From: a candidate division WWE3 bacterium
GTDB lineage: Bacteria > Patescibacteriota > WWE3 > JAUXAW01
Direction of reading: 5' to 3'
Length of the DNA: 34,818 bases
Assembly: GCA_030619715.1 (NCBI GenBank)
Contig: JAUXAW010000007.1
Coordinates: 1-34,818 of the forward strand
The notes under the pieces were generated by a model. It did not search any database. It worked only from the letters and a program-made list of their open reading frames with translations, and was not told where the DNA came from. Positions within the stretch are counted from its first letter, which is position 1, and the number at the start of each line of letters is the position of its first letter. Shown one piece after another: positions 17,401 to 29,953 of this stretch. Position numbers and translations under genes: made by a program.

Positions 17401-17793
17401 TCAACAACCGGCCGCGGCGTCGGTAGCCCTACCATTTTCATACTTCCAGTGGGTGTCAGCACCATTCTCCAGTGTGACCGCCGCACAACCAGCACCCTCG
17501 GACCATGTTCCAGCGACCCCAGTGGTTGGGTCCTGCTTCAGATAGTTAGGGACCAATTCCGCAACAGTATCACAGTTGGTGTAGCTCCCCTCATTAACCG
17601 TATAGCAAGCCTCCATCGCCGCGCCGATCGAAGCGATAATTGTTTTCTTGTTTGCATCCCGAGCGTCTTGCAATCTTTCGGTTGGATTAATACCGACGAC
17701 TACCGCCCCCATCAAAATACCAATAATAGCAATAACGACTAAAAGCTCAATCAGGGTGAAACCCGGCAGGCCGTATTTATTTTTGAATTTCAT
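17401..17793 (-). CDS. Type IV pilin
   Basis: GLPGFTLIELLVVIAIIGILMGAVVVGINPTERLQDARDANKK. Confidence 0.88.
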   Translation of the reverse strand: MKFKNKYGLPGFTLIELLVVIAIIGILMGAVVVGINPTERLQDARDANKKTIIASIGAAMEACYTVNEGSYTNCDTVAELVPNYLKQDPTTGVAGTWSEGAGCAAVTLENGADTHWKYENGRATDAAAGC

Positions 17794-17806
17794 CCCTTCA
17801 CCTCCT

Positions 17807-18643
17807 TTAGGGGAACCCCAGACACCCTTCTAAAACACCTCTCCCAGAAAGTAAAGCAGTATATGTTCCCACAACTAAGAACGGACCGAAAGGAACCGTC
17901 TCGCCAAACTTTGTCTTTCCTAACGCCATCAGTATGACACTGACCAGTGCCCCTGTCAAGAAACTTGCAAAGACCGCCACAATCATATTTGGCCAGCCGG
18001 CAATTAACCCGACCAGAAAGGCAAGTTTGACATCCCCACCTCCCATAGCCCGACCCTTAAAAAGAGAATGAAGAATAAAGAAGAAAGAATAAAGGACGAG
18101 GGAACCGAGCAAGGTCATAAGTAGGGGACGGAACTCGAGCCAGGCGTGGGTTTTGAAAAAGTTGGTTTGCAAAAGGTAAGGACCAAGCCCGCCAACGTCG
18201 TTTTTCAAATTTTGGTAAAGCCCCCAAACACCCCAAACAACACCAAATAAACGATATCCCAAAACCACAGCTATCCCCGGGAAGACGAGTTTGTCCGGAA
18301 TAACTCCGTGCTTGAGGTCGATGACGAAGATGGGAATTAGAAAAAAAGACGAAGAGATGAGGAGATAAAGAGATGATGAATAAATAGACGACGCGAAGAG
18401 GAAACCGGTGGCGAGTTCGACGAGAGGGTATTGCCAGGAAATTTTTTTGCCGCAATACCGACAGCGGCCTCGAAGGAGGACAAAGCTTAAGAGGGGAATG
18501 AGGTCATACCACACCAACATGTGACCACACTGGGGACAGCATGACCTCCCCCTGATAATCTCCTGGCCTTTGGGCAAGCGTTCGATAAGGACATTGAGAA
18601 AACTACCGACACAAAGGCCCAACAGGAACAAAGCAACCACCAT
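17807..18643 (-). CDS. pilD: Prepilin peptidase PilD
   Basis: GSFLNVLIERLPKGQEIIRGRSCCPQCGHMLVWYDLIPLLSFVLLRGRCRYCGKKISWQYPLVE; GGGDVKLAFLVG. Confidence 0.94.
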   Translation of the reverse strand: MVVALFLLGLCVGSFLNVLIERLPKGQEIIRGRSCCPQCGHMLVWYDLIPLLSFVLLRGRCRYCGKKISWQYPLVELATGFLFASSIYSSSLYLLISSSFFLIPIFVIDLKHGVIPDKLVFPGIAVVLGYRLFGVVWGVWGLYQNLKNDVGGLGPYLLQTNFFKTHAWLEFRPLLMTLLGSLVLYSFFFILHSLFKGRAMGGGDVKLAFLVGLIAGWPNMIVAVFASFLTGALVSVILMALGKTKFGETVPFGPFLVVGTYTALLSGRGVLEGCLGFP

Positions 18644-18707
18644 CAAACTTGCAATAGCGAATTTCAATTCGCGCCGGACGCGCAATGAATTGCGCTACTA
18701 CACTCAT

Positions 18708-19205
18708 TTACATCAAATCCAACCCCGGATCGGTGCCGACTTCATAGATCGTTGTACCGTTACCGCCATCGGTCGTGTATTTGGTTACGTTGTCCGTTGA
18801 CTCCAGGTAGCAGTTCAGTTCGTAACCCGAGCCGTCACTGAAATAAAGATACTTACCGGTGACGGTGTTTCCCGCCGCATCGGCGAAACTGACATTGTTT
18901 TTTGGGTCGATCGGCAGGGTCGCCAGATACTTGGAAACGGCAACGCTGACCCAACCAGTCCCGGTCGTTACCCGCGTGCCGGTGGTACTGTCACCAGCAC
19001 TTGTGGTTGTGGTCAAGGTAGCACCATCGGCAACGGCCAGATCGATCGCCTTGCGCACGGTGTCCATGTCCGAAAGCCGGGTCGAATCCCGACCCTTCTT
19101 CATCATATCCACCGGATTAATCGCCAAGACAACCGCAACCATTAAGATACCGAGGATGGCCACCACCACTAATAGTTCTATTAACGTGAAACCTTTTCTA
19201 TTCAT
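18708..19205 (-). CDS. Type IV pilin (possible major pilin)
   Basis: MNRKGFTLIELLVVVAILGILMVAVVLAINPVDMMKKGRDSTRLSDM; just downstream of pilC. Confidence 0.88.
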   Translation of the reverse strand: MNRKGFTLIELLVVVAILGILMVAVVLAINPVDMMKKGRDSTRLSDMDTVRKAIDLAVADGATLTTTTSAGDSTTGTRVTTGTGWVSVAVSKYLATLPIDPKNNVSFADAAGNTVTGKYLYFSDGSGYELNCYLESTDNVTKYTTDGGNGTTIYEVGTDPGLDLM

Positions 19206-19221
19206 CTATTTTCACCTCCCT

Positions 19222-20424
19222 TCAAAGTTGACTCGTCAGACTGTAAATCGGCAAAATTACCGCCAAAATCAAAAAGCCAACCATAATCCCCAACAAAACC
19301 ATAATTATTGGCTCGAGAGTAGTCGAGAGGTTTTTCACCGCCTGGTCAACCTCACTTTCGAAAAACTGGGAAATCTTAAAGAGCACCTCGTCAACCTTAC
19401 CCGTCTCCTCACCAACCTCAACCATTTGACCTAAAGATGGAGGAAAGAGAGGGTCATTCTTCAGAGCCGCGGAAAGGGGAGCACCTTTTTCAACCAAAAT
19501 TGCCGCCTTATCCATCGCCTCAATATACAAAACATTCCCAACCGCACCTTTGCTAATATCCAGAGCCGTCAAAATGGGAACGCCACTAGAAATCAAAAGC
19601 CCTAAAGTTCTAGCCAACTCCGCCAACTGTGACTGACTGGAAATAGAACCGAAAATAGGCAGACGCAGAAGAATTCGGGCCAAAAAAATTCGTCCATAAT
19701 CTGTTCGACTAAACCGCCAAAAGCCAAAGGCGGCTCCAATAACGAGAAGAAGCAGCAACCACCAAAAACCAGTGATGGTATCCGAGATGCCGATCATTAT
19801 CTTCGTCGGTAGAGGCAGGTCTGCTCCCAAATCTCTGTACATCACCGTCAGTTTAGGAATGACAAAAGTTAGCATCATAATAAAAACGGCCACCATCCCG
19901 ACGACGACGATCGCCGGATAAATCAAGGCACCGCGGGTCCGACCAATAAACTCTCGCCGCTTCTCCTGATTCTCCGCCAGACGCAGAAGAATTTTGTCCA
20001 AAGCGCCCGAAGCCTCCCCAGCTCTAATGAGACTGATATAAACACGAGAGAAAACACCCTCGTGTTTTTCCAAGCTTGAAGAAAGCGCCGTACCCGCCTG
20101 AACATCACGCAGGGATGAAGAGAGGACCTCTCGGAACCGCGGGTTTCGCGTTTGCAACGTCAAAATTTCCAAAGCTCTAGCTAAGGGCAAGCCGGCGGAG
20201 ACCATCGTCGCCAGCTGGCGGGTGAAAATCGTCTTTTCCCCCTCCGAAATCCCGCGCAACCGGTTTAGGAGAAAAGAAAGTGAAGAAATTTTCTTTTCTT
20301 TGATTTCCGTCGGAACCAGGTTGCGGCTGCGCAGAATTTCCGCCACCTGGTCAACGGAGGCCGCTTCGACGAAGCCCGTTTTTGTTTTTCCCCTTGCGTC
20401 TTTGGCGGTGTAAGTAAATATCAT
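19222..20424 (-). CDS. pilC: Type IV pilus inner-membrane protein PilC (GspF family)
   Basis: TRQLATMVSAGLPLARALEIL, VGEETGKVDEVL, LEPIIMVLLGIMVGFLILAVILPIY. Confidence 0.94.
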   Translation of the reverse strand: MIFTYTAKDARGKTKTGFVEAASVDQVAEILRSRNLVPTEIKEKKISSLSFLLNRLRGISEGEKTIFTRQLATMVSAGLPLARALEILTLQTRNPRFREVLSSSLRDVQAGTALSSSLEKHEGVFSRVYISLIRAGEASGALDKILLRLAENQEKRREFIGRTRGALIYPAIVVVGMVAVFIMMLTFVIPKLTVMYRDLGADLPLPTKIMIGISDTITGFWWLLLLLVIGAAFGFWRFSRTDYGRIFLARILLRLPIFGSISSQSQLAELARTLGLLISSGVPILTALDISKGAVGNVLYIEAMDKAAILVEKGAPLSAALKNDPLFPPSLGQMVEVGEETGKVDEVLFKISQFFESEVDQAVKNLSTTLEPIIMVLLGIMVGFLILAVILPIYSLTSQL

Positions 20425-21473
20425 CGCACCATTCTAATAAGTTCCTCCGGATTCAATGTTCTCATCTTGGCTACATCCAGAGAAACTTTTCCGGCCTTGA
20501 CCAGCTCGGCCAGGGAGCGGTTCAGCGAAATCATTCCCAGGTCAAAAGAGGTAGCAATAATGTTATCAATCTGGTGAGTTTTGCCCTCACGGATGACCGC
20601 ACGCACCGCCAGAGTGGCCAACAACACCTCGCAGGCCGGAAGCCGACCACCACCGATCGCCGGAAGCAAACGCTGGGAAACTATCCCTTCCAAACTGGCT
20701 GCCAGTTGGGTTTTGACCTGTTGCTGTTGATTTTCGGGGAAAACATCAATGATGCGGTTGACCGTCTGCGCCGCGGAATTGGTGTGTAGAGTAGCAAAGA
20801 CGAGATGGCCGGTCTCGGCAATCGTCATCGCCGCGGCAATCGTTTCAAAATCACGCATCTCACCGACTAGAACCACATCGGGATCCTCGCGCAGAACCGA
20901 ACGCAGAGCCGTGTGCCAAGAAAGAGTATCGAGATACATCTCCCGCTGCTCGATCAGCGCCTTTTTACTCTCAAAGACGTACTCGATCGGGTCCTCGATG
21001 GTAATAATATGCACCTCACGGGTCTCGTTGATTTCGTTGATCATCCCCGCCAGCGTTGTTGATTTACCCTGACCGGCCGGACCAGTAATCAAAATAAAAC
21101 CCTGGGGAAGTTTGCAAAAGTCATAAAGAATCTTGGGCAGGTTCAACTCCTCGATCGTCGGGATTTTATAGGGAATGCGGCGTAGGGAGATGGCGAGATA
21201 TCCCTTTTGGTGAAAAGCGTTGACCCGAAAGCGGGCCACATCGGCAAAAGAAAACGAGAAATCAATTTCCCGCTCGTCCCGAAGCCGCTTCTTTTGGTCC
21301 GCGGAAAGAAGTGAAAAAATCAGGGTTTCCACCTGCTTGGAATCCAGTTCCGAAGTACCCGGAACTGGCGAAAGCTTGCCGACAATCCTCAGCGTCGGCG
21401 GCGAACCGACCGTCAGGTGTAAGTCCGATGCTTTGGCGGAAACGGTTTTTTGCAGCAAATCTTGAATAGTCAC
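20421..21473 (-). CDS. pilT: Twitching motility ATPase PilT
   Basis: ASDLHLTVGSPP, GPAGQGKST, LVGEMRDFETI, ATLHTNSAAQTVNRIID. Confidence 0.95.
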   Translation of the reverse strand: MTIQDLLQKTVSAKASDLHLTVGSPPTLRIVGKLSPVPGTSELDSKQVETLIFSLLSADQKKRLRDEREIDFSFSFADVARFRVNAFHQKGYLAISLRRIPYKIPTIEELNLPKILYDFCKLPQGFILITGPAGQGKSTTLAGMINEINETREVHIITIEDPIEYVFESKKALIEQREMYLDTLSWHTALRSVLREDPDVVLVGEMRDFETIAAAMTIAETGHLVFATLHTNSAAQTVNRIIDVFPENQQQQVKTQLAASLEGIVSQRLLPAIGGGRLPACEVLLATLAVRAVIREGKTHQIDNIIATSFDLGMISLNRSLAELVKAGKVSLDVAKMRTLNPEELIRMVR

Positions 21474-21474
21474 A

Positions 21475-23199
21475 TCAATCCCGTGCTACCCTCAGCACCT
21501 CCTCAATCGTCGTCATCCCCTCCAAGGCCTTAAGGTACCCATCCTGCTTCAAGGTCACCATCCCTTCCTCAACCGCCACTTTATGTAATTCTCCCGTCGG
21601 TTGGTGTTCCAGAACCATTCTCCGAATGCGGTCGGACATCTTAAGAACTTCAAAAATTCCCGTTCGGCCCCTAAACCCGGTCTTACCACAGACCTTGCAT
21701 CCCTTACCGCGATGAAGATAAAGTTTGCCACGCTCCTCAACTTTTTGCGAATAAAGCGGTCCCAAAACCTTTTTAATATCATCAACAACCGGAACCGGCG
21801 CCTCGTACTTCTCCTCGCACTCTTCGCAAATCGTCCGCACCAATCGCTGAGCAACAACGACATTGACCGTCGAAGCCAAAAGAAATGTCTCAACCCCCAT
21901 ATCCATCATCCGGGGTAAAGCCCCAGCGGCGTTGTTGGTGTGTAGGGTCGCCAGAACAAGGTGGCCGGTCAGCGCGGCGTGAATGGCTAGCTCTGCCGTC
22001 TCCGTATCCCGAATCTCGCCGACCATAATCACATCCGGGTCTTGGCGAACAAGGGAGCGCAGTCCCGAAGCAAAGGTCAGCCCCGCCACGGGATTAATCT
22101 GAACCTGATTAACCCCGGGAATTTGAATCTCCACCGGGTCCTCCAAGGTGACAATGTTGATCCGCACCGAATTTAGTTTATTCAAGGCCGAGGCAAGAGT
22201 GACCGTCTTACCACTTCCCGTCGGTCCGGTGACCAAAATAATTCCGTGGGGTTTGAGCAAACCCTCCTCGTATCTCTTGAGCGAAATACCTCTAAGTCCC
22301 AACTTAGGCATGCTCATAATTGTTCCCTCTCCCTCCAAAAGCCGAATCGCCACCTTTTCACCGAAAGAGGTTGGCATCGTTGAGACCCGCAGATCAACTT
22401 CCTTGTCTCCAACCTCAATCTTGAAGCGTCCGTCTTGGGGGAGCCGTCTTTCGTCAATTTTCAGGTTAGAAAGAATCTTAACCCTGGAGACCACACTGTC
22501 ATGAACTTTCTTGGGAAGAGACAAACGCTCCTGAAGAACGCCATCAATTCGATAACGGATACGGGTTTTGGTTTCTTCGGGCTCGATGTGAACGTCCGAG
22601 GCGCGGGATTTGACCGCGTATTCCAAAATGGTGCTGACGATTCTTGCCACCGGAGCGTCACGGATGACCTCCTCGGCCTTGGTGATGTCCTCGATACTTT
22701 CCTCAATTTTGGTCGCCGCAACTCCAACCTCCTCCAGTGCGGCGGTGACCTCGGGACCCAAGGCCTTACGATACTCCTCGTCGATTGAGCTCTCGATGTC
22801 CGCTTCTTCAGCAACAAACGGCTTAACTTTGAGCTTCGAACGTTTTTCGAGGAACTCAATAACCTGGAGATCGAGGGGATCTTTCATCGCCACCTTCAAA
22901 ACACCGGCCTCTTTTTCGAAGGGGATAAGAGTATACTTGCGGGCGACGGGTTCGGGAACTAAATCTAAAAGTTCGGTTTTAATTTGGCGGGTGCCAAGTT
23001 TGATGTAGGGAATATCCAAAAGCTTGCCGCGGGCGGCAACCAAATCTTGGGGAGAAACGTATCCCCGCTCGGCAATAATATCCTCGGCGGCTTTTCCGGT
23101 GTTGATGTGCTCGAATTTAACCGCCGAGAGCTGGTCGGGGGAAAGCTTCTTTTCTCCGTAGAGAATATCTTCAACGCCTTTTTGCGTCTCTAATTCCAT
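21475..23199 (-). CDS. pilB: Type IV pilus assembly ATPase PilB
   Basis: SDVHIEPEE, GPTGSGKTVTL, VGEIRDTETAELAIHAALTGHLVLATLHTNNA, CxxC zinc motifs. Confidence 0.95.
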   Translation of the reverse strand: MELETQKGVEDILYGEKKLSPDQLSAVKFEHINTGKAAEDIIAERGYVSPQDLVAARGKLLDIPYIKLGTRQIKTELLDLVPEPVARKYTLIPFEKEAGVLKVAMKDPLDLQVIEFLEKRSKLKVKPFVAEEADIESSIDEEYRKALGPEVTAALEEVGVAATKIEESIEDITKAEEVIRDAPVARIVSTILEYAVKSRASDVHIEPEETKTRIRYRIDGVLQERLSLPKKVHDSVVSRVKILSNLKIDERRLPQDGRFKIEVGDKEVDLRVSTMPTSFGEKVAIRLLEGEGTIMSMPKLGLRGISLKRYEEGLLKPHGIILVTGPTGSGKTVTLASALNKLNSVRINIVTLEDPVEIQIPGVNQVQINPVAGLTFASGLRSLVRQDPDVIMVGEIRDTETAELAIHAALTGHLVLATLHTNNAAGALPRMMDMGVETFLLASTVNVVVAQRLVRTICEECEEKYEAPVPVVDDIKKVLGPLYSQKVEERGKLYLHRGKGCKVCGKTGFRGRTGIFEVLKMSDRIRRMVLEHQPTGELHKVAVEEGMVTLKQDGYLKALEGMTTIEEVLRVARD

Positions 23200-23221
23200 C
23201 GGGCAGAGTCTCCTTGGAGAT

Positions 23222-23260
23222 ATTATGACACTTTACCGTCTTCCTGTCAACTGATAGAAT
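23222..23260. promoter_or_regulatory. Interleaved divergent promoters for pilB (-) and holB (+)
   Basis: Minus: TTGACA (23245-23250)-17-CATAAT (23222-23227). Plus: TTTACC (23232-23237)-17-TAGAAT (23255-23260). Confidence 0.65.
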
Positions 23261-23266
23261 GGGGTC

Positions 23267-24019
23267 ATGATCCATTCTTTTCTAATCGTCGGGGGAACAA
23301 GGGAAAAACGAAAGCTTCAGGCAATAAGCGGCTTGAGCGGTCAGACCCGAGAGCCGCATAAGTTCGACACAACAATCTTAGAACCCAAGGAAGACAAACG
23401 GATGATTACGATTGATCAGGTACGAGACCTCCAGCATCAATTATCTCTGAAACCATACGCGGCTAAATTAAAAACTGGAATAATTCTTGAGGCCCAGAGG
23501 ATGACGGTTGAAGCCCAAAACGCCTTGCTGAAAACCTTAGAGGAGCCGCCGGCGCACTCGGTTTTGATTTTAACGGCGCTGTCGACCAAAAATCTTTTAC
23601 CGACGATCGTCTCTCGCTGTCAAACTGTAAGATTAAGACCGGAAATTGATCTTGAAATTGAAAGCAAGGAACACCAACAGGCGGTCGAAGAATTTTTGCA
23701 GTTATTGCGGTCGGGTAGTGGAGAGCGGCTAGCGTGGGTTGAGGAGAATAAAAAAATTATCAATGATCAACCCTCAACTCTCAACATGCTCGACGTCTGG
23801 ATTTCCGTTTTACGGGATTTACTGCTAATAAACTCTGACTGCCCGGGCTTAGTCCTCAACTCCCTAAACCCCCCAAATTCCCTAAATTCTCCACAAATTT
23901 TGACGATGGCCCTTGAGCGTACCATTGAAACCAAAAACCTCATCGCCAAAACCAACGTCTCCCCCCGCCTCGCCCTCGAAGTCCTCCTCCTCGACCTCCC
24001 GGTCCTTTCCAACCCTTAG
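23267..24019 (+). CDS. holB: DNA polymerase III delta-prime subunit-like
   Basis: DQVRDLQHQLSLKPYAAKLKTGIILEAQRMTVEAQNALLKTLEEPPAHSVLILTALSTKNLLPTIVSRCQ. Confidence 0.85.
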   Translation: MIHSFLIVGGTREKRKLQAISGLSGQTREPHKFDTTILEPKEDKRMITIDQVRDLQHQLSLKPYAAKLKTGIILEAQRMTVEAQNALLKTLEEPPAHSVLILTALSTKNLLPTIVSRCQTVRLRPEIDLEIESKEHQQAVEEFLQLLRSGSGERLAWVEENKKIINDQPSTLNMLDVWISVLRDLLLINSDCPGLVLNSLNPPNSLNSPQILTMALERTIETKNLIAKTNVSPRLALEVLLLDLPVLSNP

Positions 24020-24029
24020 GGTTGCGTTT

Positions 24030-24145
24030 CCTCGAAAATTTATAAACTTTTAAAACATTCAAAACTTTTGAAAAAGAGGGGTGCTTCTCTCACGATCGTG
24101 AATTAAAAGCGTGATTTTCTTAAAACTTTCAAGGGTTTTGAATTG
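24030..24145. repeat. ~110-bp imperfect palindrome, copy B (core TCACGATCGTGA at 24090-24101)
   Basis: Arms AAACTTTTAAAACATTCAAAACTTTTG...AAAACTTTCAAGGGTTTTGAA. Confidence 0.8.
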
Positions 24146-24169
24146 GATAATTTGAGGGTACGCTACTAC

Positions 24170-24192
24170 GTAACACGCAAGCGTGTCACTCC
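24170..24192 (-). repeat. 23-nt GGAG-type REP hairpin (single)
   Basis: Plus strand GTAACACGCAAGCGTGTCACTCC. Confidence 0.8.
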
Positions 24193-24234
24193 AACAATTT
24201 AACCATTTAACAATTTAGCCATTTTTGTTACAAT
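24191..24234 (+). promoter_or_regulatory. 44-nt promoter block, copy 1
   Basis: CCAACAATTTAACCATTTAACAATTTAGCCATTTTTGTTACAAT; matches 26727-26770. Confidence 0.7.
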
Positions 24235-24243
24235 GTCTTTGCC

Positions 24244-26644
<2,401 letters not shown>

Positions 26645-26726
26645 AGTAAAGCCAGTAACGTCAGTAGCTCAGTAAAGCCAAAAGCGGCTCTTCCGCACTT
26701 GACGAAGTCATAGTGCTGGGGTTCCG

Positions 26727-26770
26727 CCAACAATTTAACCATTTAACCATTTAGCCATTTCTGCTATAAT
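26727..26770 (+). promoter_or_regulatory. 44-nt promoter block, copy 2 (gyrA)
   Basis: CCAACAATTTAACCATTTAACCATTTAGCCATTTCTGCTATAAT. Confidence 0.75.
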
Positions 26771-26779
26771 TAGGAAGCG

Positions 26780-29293
26780 ATGCCCAAGAAAAAAGATAAA
26801 CCTCAGAAAAAAGCAGAACCTCAAATCCGTCCTGTTTCTATCACCAAGGAGATGCAGAAGGCATACCTTGACTATGCGATGAGTGTCATCGTTGATCGAG
26901 CGCTGCCGGAAGTGGGGGATGGACTGAAACCTTCACAGCGGCGGATTTTGGTCGCGATGAACGACCTCGGACTGACGGCGGGGTCAAAACACCGCAAGTG
27001 CGCCAAGATCGCCGGCGACACCTCCGGCAACTATCACCCCCACGGCGAGGGAGTCGTTTACCCCACCCTCGTCCGCATGGCCCAGGACTTCAACCTCCGC
27101 TACCCACTAGTAGACGGTCAGGGAAACTTCGGCTCGATTGACGGCGACCCACCGGCGGCGATGCGCTATACCGAGGCGCGAATGGCCAAGTTTGGGGAGC
27201 TGATACTCAAAGACTTGGAAAAAGAAACGGTTGAGTATCGAGCAACCTACGACGGTTCGCGCCAAGAACCAATTATCCTCCCTTCGCTTTTTCCTAACTT
27301 AATCTGCAACGGGACGACGGGGATCGCCGTCGGAATGGCGACGAATATTCCGCCGCACAATCTTTCGGAGGTCGTTGATACTTTAGCATTTATGATTGAC
27401 AAAATTAAGATTGTAGAGTCCAATCAAACTTCAGGTTTCGAGATTGACTCCGATGCCACCGTCGAGGATTTAACAAAATTCATCAAAGGTCCCGATTTTC
27501 CCACCGGTGGCGAAATTTATGACGCCAAAGAAATTATTCAGGCCTACGCCACCGGTAAAGGTCGGGTTGTGATGCGGGCCAAGGCAAGCATCGAAGAAGG
27601 TAAAAAAGGAAGTCAGCAAATTATTGTCAGCGAAATTCCTTATCAAGTCAACAAATCCTGGCTGGTTGCCCGTATCGCCCAACTGATCAAAGACGGTAAG
27701 ATCAAGAAAATCAAAGACCTCCGCGACGAATCCGATCGCGAGGGAATGCGCATCGTGATCGAACTCAAAAAAGACGCCCGCCCCCAGCAAATCCTCAACC
27801 TTTTATACAAACACACCGATATGCAAAAGGCGTTTAATGCCAATGTCGTCGCTCTGGTTGACGGCGAGCCTAGGGTTTTGACGCTGAAAATGCTGCTGGA
27901 AGAATTCTTGCGCCATCGAAAGAGGGTCGTTGTCAACCGAACAATTTATTTACTCAAGAAAGCCAAGCACCGGGCGCATATCCTCGAGGGCTTAAAGAAG
28001 GCCTTAGATCACATCGACGCCGTCATCGAAACAATCAAAAAATCCAAGAATCAGGAAATAGCGAAGACAAATTTGATCAAAAAGTTTGAGCTGACCGAAA
28101 TTCAAGCAGTAGCGATTCTTGATATGCAACTACGACGGCTGGCGGCGCTGGAGCGCCAAAAGGTTGAGGATGAGCTCAAAGAGGTCCTGAAAACGATTGC
28201 TGGCTACGAGGCGCTTTTGGCCTCGCCGAAGAAAATAATGAAGATGATCAAAAAGGAGTTTTTGGAACTAAAAGAGAAATACGGGGATAAGCGGCGAACC
28301 AAAGTCTACAAGCAAAAAGCCGGCGAGTTTGCCGAGGAAGAGTTGATCGAATCGCAAGAGGTGATTGTCACCATCACCAAATCGGGCTACATCAAACGCC
28401 TACCGAGGGACACCTATAAACGGCAGGGTAGGGGAGGGAAGGGGGTCATCGGGGCGCAACTCAAAGAAGAGGATGTTGTCGAAGAGATGTTGACGGCGAA
28501 CACCCACGACACGGTTTTGTTTTTTACCAACAAGGGTAAGGTCTATTCATTGCGGGTTTGGGATATTCCCGAGGCCAGCCGGACAGCCAAGGGGGTAGCG
28601 GTGGTTAATCTGGTTAATTTGGAGGCAGGGGAGAAGGTCAGTTCGATTTTGACGCTATCCAAAAAGAACGGGGCGAAGTTTTTGATAGCGGCGACTCGCA
28701 AGGGGACGGTGAAGCGAACTCCGATTGACCAGTTTGAAAATATTCGCCGGACGGGGATTATTGCCATTAAACTTTCGAGCGGGGATGAACTTTGCTGGGT
28801 CAAGCCGACGGATGGGAAAAGTGAGGTGCTGTTGGTCACCGCCGACGGTAAGTCGATTCGGTTTGACGAAAGCAACGCCCGTCCAATGGGCCGACCGGCG
28901 GCAGGGGTGCGAGGAATAAAACTTGGTAAAGACGATCGTGTGGTTGGGATGGAAATCATCGAAGAAAGCAAAAAGCAAAAACCAAAAAGCAAAAAGCTAT
29001 TGGTGGTAACGAAAAACGGGTACGGCAAACGCACAACAATCAAAGAATACCCCCAGCAGAGGCGGGGCGGGTCGGGGATTTTGACGGCGAGGGTTAACGA
29101 GAAAACCGGTCCGGTCGTTGGTTGCCGATTAATTGAAGGTCGGGAAGGAGACTTGGTCATCATTTCGACCGCGGGACAGGTAATCCGCTTGCCGATCAAA
29201 GACGTTTCTATCATGGGTCGCGCCACGCAAGGTGTTCGCTTGATGCGGCTCTCAAAAGGTGATCGGGTCGCCGCCTTGGCCTCACTTGAGTAA
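26780..29293 (+). CDS. gyrA: DNA gyrase subunit A
   Basis: [51 protein letters not shown]; GyrA-box-like QGRGGKG. Confidence 0.96.
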   Translation: MPKKKDKPQKKAEPQIRPVSITKEMQKAYLDYAMSVIVDRALPEVGDGLKPSQRRILVAMNDLGLTAGSKHRKCAKIAGDTSGNYHPHGEGVVYPTLVRMAQDFNLRYPLVDGQGNFGSIDGDPPAAMRYTEARMAKFGELILKDLEKETVEYRATYDGSRQEPIILPSLFPNLICNGTTGIAVGMATNIPPHNLSEVVDTLAFMIDKIKIVESNQTSGFEIDSDATVEDLTKFIKGPDFPTGGEIYDAKEIIQAYATGKGRVVMRAKASIEEGKKGSQQIIVSEIPYQVNKSWLVARIAQLIKDGKIKKIKDLRDESDREGMRIVIELKKDARPQQILNLLYKHTDMQKAFNANVVALVDGEPRVLTLKMLLEEFLRHRKRVVVNRTIYLLKKAKHRAHILEGLKKALDHIDAVIETIKKSKNQEIAKTNLIKKFELTEIQAVAILDMQLRRLAALERQKVEDELKEVLKTIAGYEALLASPKKIMKMIKKEFLELKEKYGDKRRTKVYKQKAGEFAEEELIESQEVIVTITKSGYIKRLPRDTYKRQGRGGKGVIGAQLKEEDVVEEMLTANTHDTVLFFTNKGKVYSLRVWDIPEASRTAKGVAVVNLVNLEAGEKVSSILTLSKKNGAKFLIAATRKGTVKRTPIDQFENIRRTGIIAIKLSSGDELCWVKPTDGKSEVLLVTADGKSIRFDESNARPMGRPAAGVRGIKLGKDDRVVGMEIIEESKKQKPKSKKLLVVTKNGYGKRTTIKEYPQQRRGGSGILTARVNEKTGPVVGCRLIEGREGDLVIISTAGQVIRLPIKDVSIMGRATQGVRLMRLSKGDRVAALASLE

Positions 29294-29354
29294 CAATCTC
29301 CCTCATCATTAGTCTTTTCCTAAAACTTTCAAAAGTTTTGAAACTTTTGACACC

Positions 29355-29383
29355 TTGACAAGTTTTTTGGAAACTGGTAGAGT
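29355..29383 (+). promoter_or_regulatory. Promoter of the 29393 ORF
   Basis: TTGACA-17-TAGAGT, 9 nt before ATG. Confidence 0.7.
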
Positions 29384-29392
29384 GGGGGAGAA

Positions 29393-29953
29393 ATGTTTCG
29401 TCCACAACCGATTAGCTCCACCGACGCCCGCAAATACTTCACCCAGATTATCAATAAGGTCCAATACAGCTCCAAAAGTTTCGTCATTAAAAGCTACCGC
29501 CACCCGGCGGTAAGAGTTGTCAAAGAGGACTATATTGCAGTCTTGGAGGAAGTTCTCGGCAAAAAGACGATCAACCAAATTCTGCAGATCGCCGGAAATG
29601 ACAGGTTATTTGAGGCCGAAAAGATCGAACAGATCAAAAAAACCCTCCAACGCCGCCTTTCAGGATCACCCCGTTCTGAAAGACGTCCTGAGCGACCTCA
29701 TCAGGGACCACCTCAGAAGAAACAACAGCCCCAACCACAACCACAACCTCAACCGCAACAACAACCTCAGCCACAGCAAAAGCCGAAACCGCCTCAATCC
29801 CAAGCTCAAAAACAAAAACCCCCACAGCCAAAACCTCCCATCCCCGCTAAAGCTCCGACGGGCAAGAAAGCTACGGGGGGTGGGCTAAAACCCCAAAATC
29901 GTCGGCAGGGTGGGGGAGTGCTACTGCTTTCCAACGGCAAAAGTTATGAGTGA
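29393..29953 (+). CDS. Phd/YefM antitoxin-fold-like protein with long Pro/Gln-rich tail
   Basis: QPISSTDARKYFTQIINKVQYSSKSFVIKSYRHPAVRVVKEDYIAVLEEV then PQPQPQPQQQPQPQQKPKPP. Confidence 0.6.
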   Translation: MFRPQPISSTDARKYFTQIINKVQYSSKSFVIKSYRHPAVRVVKEDYIAVLEEVLGKKTINQILQIAGNDRLFEAEKIEQIKKTLQRRLSGSPRSERRPERPHQGPPQKKQQPQPQPQPQPQQQPQPQQKPKPPQSQAQKQKPPQPKPPIPAKAPTGKKATGGGLKPQNRRQGGGVLLLSNGKSYE

